DNA from: Aquimarina mytili
GTDB taxonomy: Bacteria; Bacteroidota; Bacteroidia; Flavobacteriales; Flavobacteriaceae
Assembly: GCF_016735115.1 (NCBI RefSeq)
Contig: NZ_JAERQJ010000005.1
Span: forward strand, 1-64,000
Direction of reading: 5' to 3'
Length of the DNA: 64,000 nt
The position numbers and the translations under genes are program-made. Below are positions 9,884 to 18,491 of the stretch, piece after piece. The notes under the pieces are model-generated. The model worked only from the letters and a program-made list of their open reading frames with translations. It had not been told where the DNA came from and searched no databases. Each line of letters starts with the position of its first letter. Position 1 is the first letter of the stretch.

Positions 9884-10769
9884 AAGAACTGCTGCACTAC
9901 TTGCTGCTTTTGGGGCCAGTTTGATCTATGCGATCAATCATACGGTTGCCAAAGGAGTTATGCCAACATATATCAAACCTTTTGGGTTTATTTTGTTGCG
10001 AGTTATGGGTGCAGCAATTTTATTTTGGGTAGCCTCTATTTGGGCTCCTAAACAAAAAATTGAAAAGAGTGATTGGCCAAGAATAATTGCATGTGCCATT
10101 TTTGGAATGGTAATCAATATGCTCATGTTTTTTAAGGGTTTGCAATTATCAACACCCATTAATAGCTCGGTGATGATTACAATCTCTCCGATTTTAGTGT
10201 TCATACTATCAGCTATTCTTATCAAAGAAAAAATCACTTTTTTAAGAACATTAGGTATTTTATTAGGTTTTTCTGGAGCTTTGGGCCTTATTCTTTTTGG
10301 AGCCGAATTGCGACAAGATGCTCCTAATATCCCTTTAGGAAATACTTTATTCATTATTAATGCAGCTTCGTATGCATTATACCTGGTTTTAGTAAAACCT
10401 CTGACTGCAAAATATCATTCTTTTACATTAATGAAATGGTTTTTTCTAATTGGTGTGATTATTAACTTTCCAATTACCATTTCAGAATTTAGCGAAGTGC
10501 AATGGTCTTCTTTACCATTTGATGTGATATTAGTTATGGTTTTTGTAGTGATTGGTACCACATTCTTTACCTATTTATTAAATGTATTTGCATTGAGAAC
10601 ATTAAAAGCATCAACTATTGGAGCATTTATTTATCTGCAACCTTTACTTGCTATTAGTTTTGCCATGGCTATGGGAGCCGATTCATTAAGTATAGTAAAA
10701 GTTGTGTCAGCCCTATTGGTATTTCTAGGAGTATATTTAGTGACAAAGACGCCTAAAAAACTAAGCTAA
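9876..10769 (+). CDS. EamA/DMT-family transporter
   Basis: A 297-residue inner-membrane protein with about ten hydrophobic helices arranged as two EamA repeats, the first at about 5-140 and the second at about 155-290. Features include AINHTVAKGVMPTYIKPF near the N-terminus, the helix-rich PINSSVMITISPILVFILSA, and in the second repeat FALRTLKASTIGAFIYLQPL. The family exports metabolites and amino acids; the substrate here is unknown. It is translationally coupled to the ArsC-like gene and overlaps the end of the convergent thioesterase gene by 9 bases. Confidence 0.88.
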   Translation: MDKRTAALLAAFGASLIYAINHTVAKGVMPTYIKPFGFILLRVMGAAILFWVASIWAPKQKIEKSDWPRIIACAIFGMVINMLMFFKGLQLSTPINSSVMITISPILVFILSAILIKEKITFLRTLGILLGFSGALGLILFGAELRQDAPNIPLGNTLFIINAASYALYLVLVKPLTAKYHSFTLMKWFFLIGVIINFPITISEFSEVQWSSLPFDVILVMVFVVIGTTFFTYLLNVFALRTLKASTIGAFIYLQPLLAISFAMAMGADSLSIVKVVSALLVFLGVYLVTKTPKKLS

Positions 10770-11237
10770 GTCTACCGGAGTCTTGGCAAACTTTCTAGTA
10801 TCTTCTTTGGTTAACACCTTAAAATCTTCTGGACGACTTACCTTGTCCAAATCCTTCATAATTTCGCTTGGAAGCGGAATTAACTTTCGGGTTTTTAAAT
10901 CTATCCACGCGCCCATCATTTCGCAATGCGCAAAATTACAGCCTTTATAATCATAAAAATTATGTCTGAACTGAAAAAACATGCCGTCTTCACTTAAACC
11001 AGAAAGCTCCAGAGAAACTTTGATCGGCCTTCCTAAAAAAACTTCTTTAAAATAATAGATATGTTCATAAAACACTACGGGTCCAATATTGAATTTCCCA
11101 AGTATACTATTATCAAAACCATGTTCGGTTAAAAAAGACATTCGCGTATGCGCAGCCAACTCTATATAGGCTTTATTGGCCAAATGGCGGTTCGCATCAA
11201 TATCGTTCCATCTAATTTCAAAATCTTTTATATACAT
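10761..11237 (-). CDS. Hotdog-fold acyl-CoA thioesterase
   Basis: A 4-hydroxybenzoyl-CoA-thioesterase-like protein that hydrolyses acyl-CoA thioesters in the cytoplasm. I prefer the ATG at 11237 (158 residues, MYIKDFEIRWNDID) over the upstream ATG at 11285, because the family begins at this strand and the extra 16 residues would run into a palindrome. The signature is WNDIDANRHLANKAYIELA, with the Asp and His typical of the active-site helix. Later strands (GPVVFYEHIYYFKEVFLGRP) complete the hotdog. The acyl chain preference is unknown. Confidence 0.85.
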   Translation of the reverse strand: MYIKDFEIRWNDIDANRHLANKAYIELAAHTRMSFLTEHGFDNSILGKFNIGPVVFYEHIYYFKEVFLGRPIKVSLELSGLSEDGMFFQFRHNFYDYKGCNFAHCEMMGAWIDLKTRKLIPLPSEIMKDLDKVSRPEDFKVLTKEDTRKFAKTPVDLA

Positions 11238-11272
11238 ATCCCATAGTTTTAGATTTACAAAAATACAAAACA

Positions 11273-11296
11273 TTTTACTATGCATGCATAGTAAAA
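11273..11296. promoter_or_regulatory. Perfect 24-bp palindrome between divergent genes
   Basis: TTTTACTATGCA is followed directly by its exact reverse complement TGCATAGTAAAA. The site sits in the gap between the thioesterase gene and the AraC gene, 35 bases before the AraC start. It has the form of an operator for a dimeric regulator. AraC proteins more often bind direct repeats, so the binder may be another protein. Confidence 0.5.
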
Positions 11297-11330
11297 CAGT
11301 TTTAAAAATAGAGTATCTTTAGCTATAGTT

Positions 11331-12239
11331 ATGAAAAGAGAAACAAACATAAAGGCGTATAATAAACTTTCTGACCTCTACAAGGATGAAAACGTAGGAA
11401 AAAATATCATTCAAGATGCAGATTTTACGATCCATCAAATGGAAAACGTGCATAACAAACCTGTACAATCCCCCGTATTTAGAGCCAATTATTTCTCGTT
11501 CATATTGGTAAAAAAAGGAAAAAGTTTTTATACCATCGATGATCATAAATTTCATACTAAACCGCACACCTTGTATTTTACGAATCCCGGACATTTAAAA
11601 TCCTTTGGGATTGAAGAAGTAGTGCATGGTTTTATCATTACCTCATCAGAAGAATATTTGAAAGAGCATATCCACAATGCGGTCTTTGATGAATTTTCAT
11701 TTTTGCTCACCGAAATGGTGCCTCCTTGTTATCTTGATCAAATACGTTTTGAAGAACTTGAACATTTAGCCAAACAGATTCTGGAGGAGCAAAACAAGAA
11801 ATCGACATTACGTCACAAAATTGTGAGCTCGCTTTTTATGGTATTTCTATTAAAAGTAAAGGAGTATCTACTCGAAGACGATTCATTTAAAATAGCTTAT
11901 GATAGAGATAGCGAAATTGTAAATCAATTTAAAAAAGAACTGGAAGGTATTTTTCGTTCTGGAAAACTTAAAAATGGGGATTTACAAGTAGCTTCTTTCG
12001 CGGAAGCACAACAGTTACATCCCGCTTATTTTTCTACAGTGATCAAAACCAAGACTGGTAAGTCTGCCAATCAATGGATACAGGATAAGATCATTACTGA
12101 AGCACAGGCTTTGCTTTCAAAATCTTCTACTCCCGTTAAAGAGATTGCCTACAAATTGGGGTTTAATGAGCCTACCCATTTTTCTAAATTTTTTAAAAAA
12201 CTAACCAGGCTAACTCCTAATCAGTATCGAAATCAATAG
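11331..12239 (+). CDS. AraC-family transcriptional regulator
   Basis: A 302-residue regulator with an N-terminal cupin-like sensor (about 40-120: SFILVKKGKSFYTIDDHKFH and LYFTNPGHLKSFG) and a C-terminal double helix-turn-helix (about 200-300). The second helix-turn-helix is clear: STPVKEIAYKLGFNEPTHFSKFFKKLTRLTPNQYR. Members of this group often control a nearby oxidoreductase, and the SDR gene 168 bases downstream on the same strand is the natural candidate target. A TATCTTTA string at 11314-11321 resembles a -7 element and would give a very short leader. Confidence 0.9.
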   Translation: MKRETNIKAYNKLSDLYKDENVGKNIIQDADFTIHQMENVHNKPVQSPVFRANYFSFILVKKGKSFYTIDDHKFHTKPHTLYFTNPGHLKSFGIEEVVHGFIITSSEEYLKEHIHNAVFDEFSFLLTEMVPPCYLDQIRFEELEHLAKQILEEQNKKSTLRHKIVSSLFMVFLLKVKEYLLEDDSFKIAYDRDSEIVNQFKKELEGIFRSGKLKNGDLQVASFAEAQQLHPAYFSTVIKTKTGKSANQWIQDKIITEAQALLSKSSTPVKEIAYKLGFNEPTHFSKFFKKLTRLTPNQYRNQ

Positions 12240-12407
12240 CTTTTATGGACTATAGACTGAATCGTTATTGACTAATCTTAAAAATATACCTTTCTTCCTA
12301 AAAAATGTGCCTTTATCTGTATGGTTTTCTAAAAGATATTTGCAGTGTAATTATTGTTCAACCTGTTACTTCGAGTGATTTCGAACTGACGATTAAAAAA
12401 TAACATC
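12240..12407. other. Gap with repeat-like string before SDR gene
   Basis: This 168-bp gap holds a near -7 element (GATATTTG, 12335-12342) and a string, CTTCGAGTGATTTCGAAC (around 12368-12385), that resembles the intergenic repeat at 896-990 and other flavobacterial REP-like DNA. No terminator hairpin is obvious. Confidence 0.3.
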
Positions 12408-13175
12408 ATGAAAACTTTAGAAAACAAAATCGCATTGGTTACAGGAAGTAGCCGTGGACTAGGAAAAGAAATGGCTATCAGATTAGCACAACAGGGTGCA
12501 GATATCCTTGTAACCTATAATTCTAACAAAACACAAGCAGACGAAACCGTAACCGAAATTGAAGCTTTAGGACAAAAAGCAGTAGCTTTTCAATTAAATG
12601 TTGGTGACTCTTCTGGTTTTGACACCTTCTTTTCTGAAATCAAACATGTACTAGAAAAAGATTGGAATACTTCAAAATTTGACATTTTGGTAAACAATGC
12701 CGGTATCATAGCTCATGAGATGGTTGCCGAAACCTCTGAAGCTACTTTTGATAGCTTAATGAACATTCAACTTAAAGGTCCATTTTTTATTACTCAAAAG
12801 GCTCTTGAGTTGCTTAATGATGGAGGAAGAATCATTAATGTATCCACAGGATTGGCAAGATTTTCTATCCCCGGATATGGTGCATATGCTGCAATGAAAG
12901 CAGGTATCGAGGCCTTTACTCGTTATTTGGCTAAAGAACTAGGACCTCGTCAGATTACAGTAAATGCTGTAGCTCCTGGTGCTATTAATACCGATATGAA
13001 TAAATCAGCTTTGGAAAATAATCCGGAACTTGAAAAAATGTTATCCTCGGTAACTGCTCTTGGAAGGGTTGGTGTGGCAGAAGATATAGGTGGTGTAGTT
13101 GCTTTTTTAGCCAGCGAAGATGCCCGATGGATCAATGGACAGCGCATCGAAGCTTCTGGTGGAATGTTTCTATAA
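12408..13175 (+). CDS. Short-chain dehydrogenase/reductase (FabG-like)
   Basis: A 255-residue classical SDR that reduces or oxidises a carbonyl/alcohol with NAD(P)H. The cofactor loop is TGSSRGLG (12-19), the NNAG motif is at 96-99, and the catalytic residues are S146, Y160 and K164 in GYGAYAAMKAG. The C-terminus has AVAPGAINTDM and ASGGMF, as in FabG-type enzymes. A single-gene context behind an AraC regulator argues for an inducible accessory enzyme, not the housekeeping fatty-acid reductase. Substrate unknown. Confidence 0.92.
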   Translation: MKTLENKIALVTGSSRGLGKEMAIRLAQQGADILVTYNSNKTQADETVTEIEALGQKAVAFQLNVGDSSGFDTFFSEIKHVLEKDWNTSKFDILVNNAGIIAHEMVAETSEATFDSLMNIQLKGPFFITQKALELLNDGGRIINVSTGLARFSIPGYGAYAAMKAGIEAFTRYLAKELGPRQITVNAVAPGAINTDMNKSALENNPELEKMLSSVTALGRVGVAEDIGGVVAFLASEDARWINGQRIEASGGMFL

Positions 13176-13227
13176 AAATTGATATGATACCTTGAAAACG
13201 TGTAACATCGTATCAAAATATTCAAAA

Positions 13228-13260
13228 AAAAGAGGTTGTCTAGATTAGGCAACCTCTTTT
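13228..13260 (+). terminator. Terminator after SDR gene
   Basis: AAAAGAGGTTG (13228-13238) and CAACCTCTTTT (13250-13260) are exact complements around an 11-nt loop, 52 bases past the SDR stop. The flanking A and T tracts make it able to serve both the SDR gene and the convergent HPF gene. Confidence 0.8.
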
Positions 13261-13282
13261 CAAACAATCAATCATGAAAGCA

Positions 13283-13627
13283 TCACTTTAAGAAGATTGC
13301 ATGTGGGAGCTTTGCAATCCTCTTGGTAACATTCTTATATAATTTCGCTTTTCTTTTGTTCAATTGATCTTTCAAATCACATATTGTATTATTAATAGCA
13401 TTTTCAAAACTAATCTCATCTGATGAAGCATAGATTCTTGGTCCGGGAAGACTAAGTCTAATTCCACAAATATTTCCTTTCTCTACATCTTTTTCTTGTT
13501 TTTTAAAGAACACATCAGCTCTAATAACAAATGAATACTTATTCGCTAATTTTTCTAATCTTTTGGTTACAAAAGTTTCTAAATGATTGCTAGAACTTAC
13601 ATTTCGATATTCAAAAACCGTTTTCAT
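13283..13627 (-). CDS. HPF/RaiA-family ribosome hibernation factor
   Basis: A 114-residue protein of the short HPF / YfiA type, which binds the decoding centre of idle ribosomes. It has the beta-alpha-beta-beta-beta-alpha layout: FEYRNVSSSNHLETFVTKRLEKL, then VFFKKQEKDVEKGNICGIRLSLPG, YASSDEISFENAINNTICDLKDQL, and a basic tail KRKAKLYKNVTKRIAK. It lacks the C-terminal dimerisation domain of long HPF. The three following minus-strand genes are separated by only 45, 15 and 47 bases, which suggests a stress-related unit. Confidence 0.85.
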   Translation of the reverse strand: MKTVFEYRNVSSSNHLETFVTKRLEKLANKYSFVIRADVFFKKQEKDVEKGNICGIRLSLPGPRIYASSDEISFENAINNTICDLKDQLNKRKAKLYKNVTKRIAKLPHAIFLK

Positions 13628-13671
13628 TTGTTTTCATTTTATAGGGTGTGATCTGTATACAAAGTACTTTT

Positions 13672-13899
13672 TTATGTTTGAATCATACCATTCAATCTTC
13701 GATCTATTTTGCGTTTTTTTTGTGTAATCTGCTTCATAATATCCATTAAATAAGGGTCTCTTGTCTTTTTATAAATTTCATTAATCTTTAATACTAAAGA
13801 CTTTGCTTCTCTTGACGCTGAAACCTTATCACTGGTGGTCATATGAGCCATTTTTCGCTTCTTAAATTCGAGTGCTTTTTTTAATAATTCCATAAACAT
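13672..13899 (-). CDS. Small basic protein of unknown function
   Basis: A 75-residue lysine-rich, helical protein; it may instead start at the second ATG (13893, MELLKKALEFKKRK). Conserved-looking pieces are SASREAKSLVLKINEIYKK and DIMKQITQKKRKIDRRLNG. I do not recognise a family. It sits between HPF and the prohibitin-like gene in a closely spaced minus-strand set, so a role in the stationary or stress state is possible by association only. Confidence 0.6.
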   Translation of the reverse strand: MFMELLKKALEFKKRKMAHMTTSDKVSASREAKSLVLKINEIYKKTRDPYLMDIMKQITQKKRKIDRRLNGMIQT

Positions 13900-13914
13900 T
13901 GTTTTTTGATGAAA

Positions 13915-14694
13915 TTAATCATCTGTTTCTATTAAAAATGGAGTCTTACCATCGGTTACAATAATTTTGCTGTTAGGAGATTCTGATAGCTTATTAAAAG
14001 CTTCAATACTTCTGATTTTGATAATCTCTTTTGTTAGTCCTTCTGAAAGTATTTTTTGAGCATCCCGCTCTCCTTCGGCATTAATGATTTTTCGATCTGC
14101 TTCAAGTTTGGCTTGATCTATTACAAATTTCATTCGCATGGCATCTTGTTCAGCTTGCAATTTTCTCTCTATAGAATTTGCTAAACCTCGTGGCAATTGG
14201 ATACTTTTCATTAAAACTGCAATTAACTCGATACCATCAGCCTGTTTTTCGAGATTGGTTTTCATTTTACTTTTTATCTCTTCTTCGATTGTGGATCGCA
14301 TACCTGAATGCATATCTTTTGCGAAGAATTGCGCACAAACGTCTGAAGAGGCCGATCTAAAAACACTGGTTATTATCGATTCATAATCTCTTCCCAGGTT
14401 TTCCAAAACACTTGGAATTTTATCTTTTTCTAATCGATACAGAATCGATATTTCTGAATTAACACTAAGTCCTTCTTTGCTTGGAAGGCTCAAAATCAAT
14501 TTAATATTATTGGTTTGGGTAGATTCTTTTATAATTCTACTAATCAAAGGGTTATACATTACGGTACCTTGTGTAGAAACATTATCAGAAAACTTACCCA
14601 AAGTTTGTTTTACTCCTGCCTCTCCAGGCCTTATTACCGCACAGTTGCTGAGCAATATCCCTACTCCAATCAGCATCCAAAGAGTCGTTCTCAT
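13915..14694 (-). CDS. SPFH/prohibitin-like lipoprotein
   Basis: A 259-residue protein with a lipobox LSNC (Cys 18) followed by a prohibitin-type SPFH domain: IRPGEAGVKQTLGKF, then the MYNPLISRIIKESTQ strand, SVNSEISILYRLEK, and the coiled-coil region LQAEQDAMRMKFVIDQAKLEADRKIINAEGERDAQ. The tail ends KIIVTDGKTPFLIE, typical of prohibitins. SPFH proteins form membrane rings that scaffold proteases. A lipobox instead of an N-terminal anchor is a form often seen in Bacteroidota and would place it outside the inner membrane. Confidence 0.85.
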   Translation of the reverse strand: MRTTLWMLIGVGILLSNCAVIRPGEAGVKQTLGKFSDNVSTQGTVMYNPLISRIIKESTQTNNIKLILSLPSKEGLSVNSEISILYRLEKDKIPSVLENLGRDYESIITSVFRSASSDVCAQFFAKDMHSGMRSTIEEEIKSKMKTNLEKQADGIELIAVLMKSIQLPRGLANSIERKLQAEQDAMRMKFVIDQAKLEADRKIINAEGERDAQKILSEGLTKEIIKIRSIEAFNKLSESPNSKIIVTDGKTPFLIETDD

Positions 14695-14741
14695 AAGTAC
14701 ATTTTTAAATTAAACATTCTAACCTATCATTACCATCTTAT

Positions 14742-15296
14742 TCATATTTTTAATCGTATTCCAAAACCTTCGAAATCGTTAGCATCTATCGGAAAAAAGT
14801 TTTTTACCATCTTTACTTTTTGAAGACCTTTTAATTTCATATCCCAGTTACCGTGATACGACATCTTAGCTGTATCTGAGGTTTTTGATTGCACCAACTC
14901 TCTTACAGAATACGCATTGCAGATCTTTTCATTAATCTTATCTAGGGCCGCATTAAACCTAATAATATCTTCATTTTCAATATCCTTATGCAAATATTCA
15001 AGGTTATGAGATAGATAAGAGATAATTCTATAAGAATTACATTCATGATACGTATAATCGTCAAAGACAACATGGTCCATATTTCTGTTGACGTCTACTT
15101 TACATAGATCTTGAGAATTTCGTATTTGATATTCTTCATTGATCGTATTACCTGAATTGGCAAAGGAGAATGAAATACAACATGGCAATGGTTTTTCGAT
15201 CGCACTTAAAAACATAGAATCTAAAGTTTCAAGCACATTAGCATTACTATTTTGACAAACAAGCATTATTACTACTATACTTAGAAACTTTTTCAT
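14742..15296 (-). CDS. Secreted hypothetical protein
   Basis: A 184-residue protein with a signal peptide ending near residue 19 (NSNAN). The mature part carries cysteines (ETLDSMFLSAIEKPLPCCISF, DLCKVDV, YHECNSY, ICNAYS) that might form disulfides. The central helix HNLEYLHKDIENEDIIRFNAALDKI is followed by MSYHGNWDMKLKGLQKVKMVKNFF. I recognise no family. It is the first gene of the minus-strand set that runs through the prohibitin-like gene to HPF. Confidence 0.6.
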   Translation of the reverse strand: MKKFLSIVVIMLVCQNSNANVLETLDSMFLSAIEKPLPCCISFSFANSGNTINEEYQIRNSQDLCKVDVNRNMDHVVFDDYTYHECNSYRIISYLSHNLEYLHKDIENEDIIRFNAALDKINEKICNAYSVRELVQSKTSDTAKMSYHGNWDMKLKGLQKVKMVKNFFPIDANDFEGFGIRLKI

Positions 15297-15370
15297 GTCT
15301 TCTTGGTTTAAGGTTACACAATCATTTTTATCTTTTTATGTATTGATACACACAATATTATGGAAATATT

Positions 15371-15412
15371 TTCATATATTTTTATTTATATTTGTAATCA
15401 TTTACATAAAAT
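15371..15412. promoter_or_regulatory. Promoter-region element shared with sbtA
   Basis: The first 28 bases (15371-15398, from TTCATATATTTTTATTTATA) match 19077-19104 with a single difference. TTACATAAAAT at 15402-15412 recurs in reverse orientation at 19040-19050. Both sit just upstream of the LysR gene and of the sbtA-containing minus-strand unit. A LysR binding region is the simplest reading. Confidence 0.5.
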
Positions 15413-15418
15413 AAATTT

Positions 15419-16339
15419 ATGAATTACACTTTACACCAATTACAGATCTTCTTGAAAATTGCAGAAAAAGAAAGTATTACAAAAGCTTCTGAAGAATTGC
15501 ATTTAACACAACCTGCAGTATCTATTCAGCTTAAAAATTTTCAGGATCAATTTCCGATCCCACTAACAGAAGTTATCGGACGAAAACTGTACATCACAGA
15601 TTTTGGGAAAGAAATTGCTATTGCAGCACAAAAGATTGTTGATGAAGTAAATCAAATAACCTATAAAACAAACGCTTATCAAGGTCAATTATCTGGTGTA
15701 TTAAAAATCTCTGTAGTCTCTACCGGAAAATATATCATCCCTTATTTTTTATCTGACTTCATGAAACAACATGAGGGGGTTGATTTGATTCTGGACGTTA
15801 CCAATAAAGAACGTGTTGTTCATAGCTTAGAAGACAATACCGTAGATTTTTCATTGGTTTCTGTATTGCCAAAGCACCTTCAGGTCGAAAAAACTAAGCT
15901 CATGGAAAATCAGCTGTTTTTAGTGGGTAATACGTCTGAAAGTTTTCCGAAAAAGAAATACAAAACAGCTATGCTTACAGAGCTACCTCTGATTTATCGA
16001 GAAAAAGGATCAGGAACAAGACATACTATGGAAAAATATATAGAACAGAACGATATTCCGGTTAGGAAAAAAATGGAACTTACCTCTAACGAAGCCGTAA
16101 AACAAGCCGTAATTGCAGGATTGGGGTATTCGATAATGCCTCTTATTGGTATTCGTAATGATTTAGAAGCGGGTCGTTTGCAAATAATTCCTGTACAGGG
16201 GTTTCCAATCAAATCAATTTGGAATTTAATATGGTTAAAAAACAAAAAGTTCTCTCCTGTCGCTCAAGCTTTTCTAAAGTATGTAAAAGAAAATAAAGAT
16301 CATATCATTAAGAACAAATTCAACATCCTAAACGACTAA
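15419..16339 (+). CDS. LysR-family regulator, CbbR/CmpR-like
   Basis: A 306-residue LysR-type regulator. The winged helix is at 1-60 (LHQLQIFLKIAEKESITKAS, then LTQPAVSIQLKNFQ), and the co-inducer domain is at about 90-300 (LKISVVSTGKYIIPYFLSDF; ELPLIYREKGSGTRHTMEKYI; AGLGYSIMPLIGI). The REKGSGTR stretch and the N-terminal wording fit the CbbR/CmpR branch that controls carbon fixation or bicarbonate transport. That fits the sbtA-like gene nearby, whose upstream region shares sequence with this gene's promoter. The ligand is unknown. Confidence 0.88.
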   Translation: MNYTLHQLQIFLKIAEKESITKASEELHLTQPAVSIQLKNFQDQFPIPLTEVIGRKLYITDFGKEIAIAAQKIVDEVNQITYKTNAYQGQLSGVLKISVVSTGKYIIPYFLSDFMKQHEGVDLILDVTNKERVVHSLEDNTVDFSLVSVLPKHLQVEKTKLMENQLFLVGNTSESFPKKKYKTAMLTELPLIYREKGSGTRHTMEKYIEQNDIPVRKKMELTSNEAVKQAVIAGLGYSIMPLIGIRNDLEAGRLQIIPVQGFPIKSIWNLIWLKNKKFSPVAQAFLKYVKENKDHIIKNKFNILND

Positions 16340-16493
16340 GAAATACTTCTTCTTACATTTATCATAAATTTATTTTATGGTTTTCATCATATATATAAAT
16401 GAAAATTAATGAAAAATAATACGGATTTTTGTGCTTCAAAAGGAAATTAACCTTGATGGTTAAGATTAACATAACCCTTTAAAGTCAAGCATA

Positions 16494-17375
16494 ATGAGAA
16501 AAATGAAGAAAAAACAATCCTTTGTTATTGCACTTTTATTAGCAGTAAGTTTAGGCTCTTGTAAAAAAGAAAAATCGATTTTTTATAGTGACCAAAATAC
16601 CGAAAAAAAAGAGCATCAATCTTTAGCCGATAACCATGTCTTTTCTAAAGATCAGAAAGAGATTGACGAGCAATCTTTAAAAAGAGATATTCTTTTAAAA
16701 GAAGAAGATGACAAACATGCTATAAGCAGTATTACGACCAAATCCTTCTATAAAGAAGAAGGTAACTATGTACTAGATTATAAGTACCCTTTTTTAGATG
16801 AAAGCGATCACGAATCTTTCAAATATTTCAATCACTATATTGACCACAATTATTTGTATGAAGAGCGTTCTATAAAAACCATTTTAGAGAATAAAAATTT
16901 GTCTTGTGATAGCGACCAGGTTAGTAGTAATAGATACAAGAGAATGATTGATTACAAAGTTTATAAAAGTGATACGAATCTTTTGAGTGTACTACTGTAT
17001 AAATCTAATCATTACACCGATAAAAATCATTATTCCTACATGTTCAAAACTCTCAATTTTGATATGGAAAAAGGAGATTTTTTAGAATTTGATTCCATAT
17101 TTAAACCAGAAAATCAACATTTAGTTCTTGACAAGTTAAATCATGTACTTACTCAAAAAATACAAAACGAACCTTATTATAAAGAATGTTGGAAACTAAC
17201 TAAAGATGTTTTTAACGTATATAAAGACAATTTTGTGATCAATGATCAACACATAAAATTTTACTTTGATGACTGTTCTATTTGTCCAACATATGCTGGA
17301 CGATATGCTATAGAAATGGCATTAGCAGATATTTCGGATCTCCTGCAAAATCCAACCTTATACATAGGACTATAA
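16494..17375 (+). CDS. RsiV/DUF3298-like lipoprotein
   Basis: A 293-residue lipoprotein (lipobox SLGSC, Cys about 23), after a very basic N-terminus MRKMKKKQ. The middle is charged and probably unstructured (to about 80). The C-terminal part has the layout of DUF3298: SYMFKTLNFDMEKGDFLEFD, FNVYKDNFVINDQHIKFYF, then a cysteine pair DDCSICPTYAGRYAIEMALAD. It resembles the lipoprotein at 8212-8991 in plan but not in detail. It lies between the LysR gene and the sbtA-like unit, with a strong shared terminator at its end. Function unknown. Confidence 0.65.
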   Translation: MRKMKKKQSFVIALLLAVSLGSCKKEKSIFYSDQNTEKKEHQSLADNHVFSKDQKEIDEQSLKRDILLKEEDDKHAISSITTKSFYKEEGNYVLDYKYPFLDESDHESFKYFNHYIDHNYLYEERSIKTILENKNLSCDSDQVSSNRYKRMIDYKVYKSDTNLLSVLLYKSNHYTDKNHYSYMFKTLNFDMEKGDFLEFDSIFKPENQHLVLDKLNHVLTQKIQNEPYYKECWKLTKDVFNVYKDNFVINDQHIKFYFDDCSICPTYAGRYAIEMALADISDLLQNPTLYIGL

Positions 17376-17415
17376 TTAGAATCATTTTGAGTTAGCCATT
17401 TTATAGTCGTATTAG

Positions 17416-17450
17416 AACACAAGTTCTCTTTAATAAAGAGAACTTGTGTT
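17416..17450. terminator. Bidirectional terminator
   Basis: AACACAAGTTCTCTTTA (17416-17432) and TAAAGAGAACTTGTGTT (17434-17450) are perfect complements, with T-rich sequence after the hairpin. It lies between the convergent lipoprotein and sbtA-like genes and can end both. Confidence 0.85.
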
Positions 17451-17482
17451 GTTATTTATACAATATGTTACTGTAATTCGAT

Positions 17483-18445
17483 TTAAACAATTTGCACTAT
17501 ATAAAGATAAAGAGGTAATCCTAATGTTATATTAAACGGAAAGGTAACGGCAAGTGCCATAGGTACATAAAGTCCTGGATTGGCTTTTGGCGCCGCTAAT
17601 CGCATGGCAGCAGGTACGGCTATGTAAGAAGCACTAGCTGCAAGAATGGCCAATAAAAATCGATTCCCGATACTTTCAATAAACATGGTGCTGATAATAG
17701 CAACCGCTATACCATTAATCAGTGGAATTACGAGAGAAAACACCGTGGCAAACCACCCTTTTTTCAAGAATGAAGATATTTTCTTTCCGCTGGTTATTCC
17801 CATATCCAGTAGAAAGACCGCTAGAAAGCCTTTAAAAATATCCGTCGTAAATGGCTTAATCCCTTCTGCTTGCTGCTCACTGGCAAGAAACCCAACAACA
17901 AGACTCCCAATAATTAAAAGTACACTGCCGTTAGTTAAGGCGTGTTTTAAAATCTTTTTTAAAGGTATTGCATCTTCTGTATTCTTATTCATTATTGACA
18001 TTAAAAGAACACCTACCATTATAGAAGGAGCTTCCATAATAGCCATCACGGCAACCATATGCCCCCCAAATTGGATTTGCTCTATCTCTAAAAATGTAAG
18101 TGCGGTAACAAAAGTTACCGCACTTACAGAACCATAGGATGCTGCAATCGCACCCGAATCAGAGACATTATATTTTTGCCGTAATATAAAGAATGTATAG
18201 ACCGGCACAAGAAGCGCTAATAATACGCCAAATCCAAGTGACCAGAAAATCTCTCCGTTTAGCTCACTATGAGACAGTTCTTGCCCTCCTTTAAAACCTA
18301 TAGATAGTAATAAATAAAGAGAAATAAACTTCGAAGAGCTTTCTGGGATTTCTAAATCACTTTTTAACCGTACTGCTATAATTCCAAGAAAAAAAAACAA
18401 CAATGCAGGATTGGTAAGATTATCTATTAATAAATGTAAATCCAT
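17483..18445 (-). CDS. sbtA: SbtA-type sodium-dependent bicarbonate transporter
   Basis: A 320-residue inner-membrane protein with about ten helices in two inverted halves, matching the SbtA/DUF897 permease family that takes up HCO3- with Na+. Recognisable stretches are PALLFFFLGIIAVRLKSDLEIP near the start, SLYLLLSIGFKGGQEL, SDSGAIAASYGSVSAVTFVTA, and FLAVFLLDMGITSGKK in the second half, with AASASYIAVPAAMRLAAP near the end. It heads no SbtB (PII-like) gene; two small proteins precede it. A candidate promoter region with LysR-site-like sequences lies at 19031-19104. Confidence 0.9.
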   Translation of the reverse strand: MDLHLLIDNLTNPALLFFFLGIIAVRLKSDLEIPESSSKFISLYLLLSIGFKGGQELSHSELNGEIFWSLGFGVLLALLVPVYTFFILRQKYNVSDSGAIAASYGSVSAVTFVTALTFLEIEQIQFGGHMVAVMAIMEAPSIMVGVLLMSIMNKNTEDAIPLKKILKHALTNGSVLLIIGSLVVGFLASEQQAEGIKPFTTDIFKGFLAVFLLDMGITSGKKISSFLKKGWFATVFSLVIPLINGIAVAIISTMFIESIGNRFLLAILAASASYIAVPAAMRLAAPKANPGLYVPMALAVTFPFNITLGLPLYLYIVQIV

Positions 18446-18491
18446 AAAAGAATAGCTCTGATTTTGTAATTAATAAATTGTACACTCAGTT

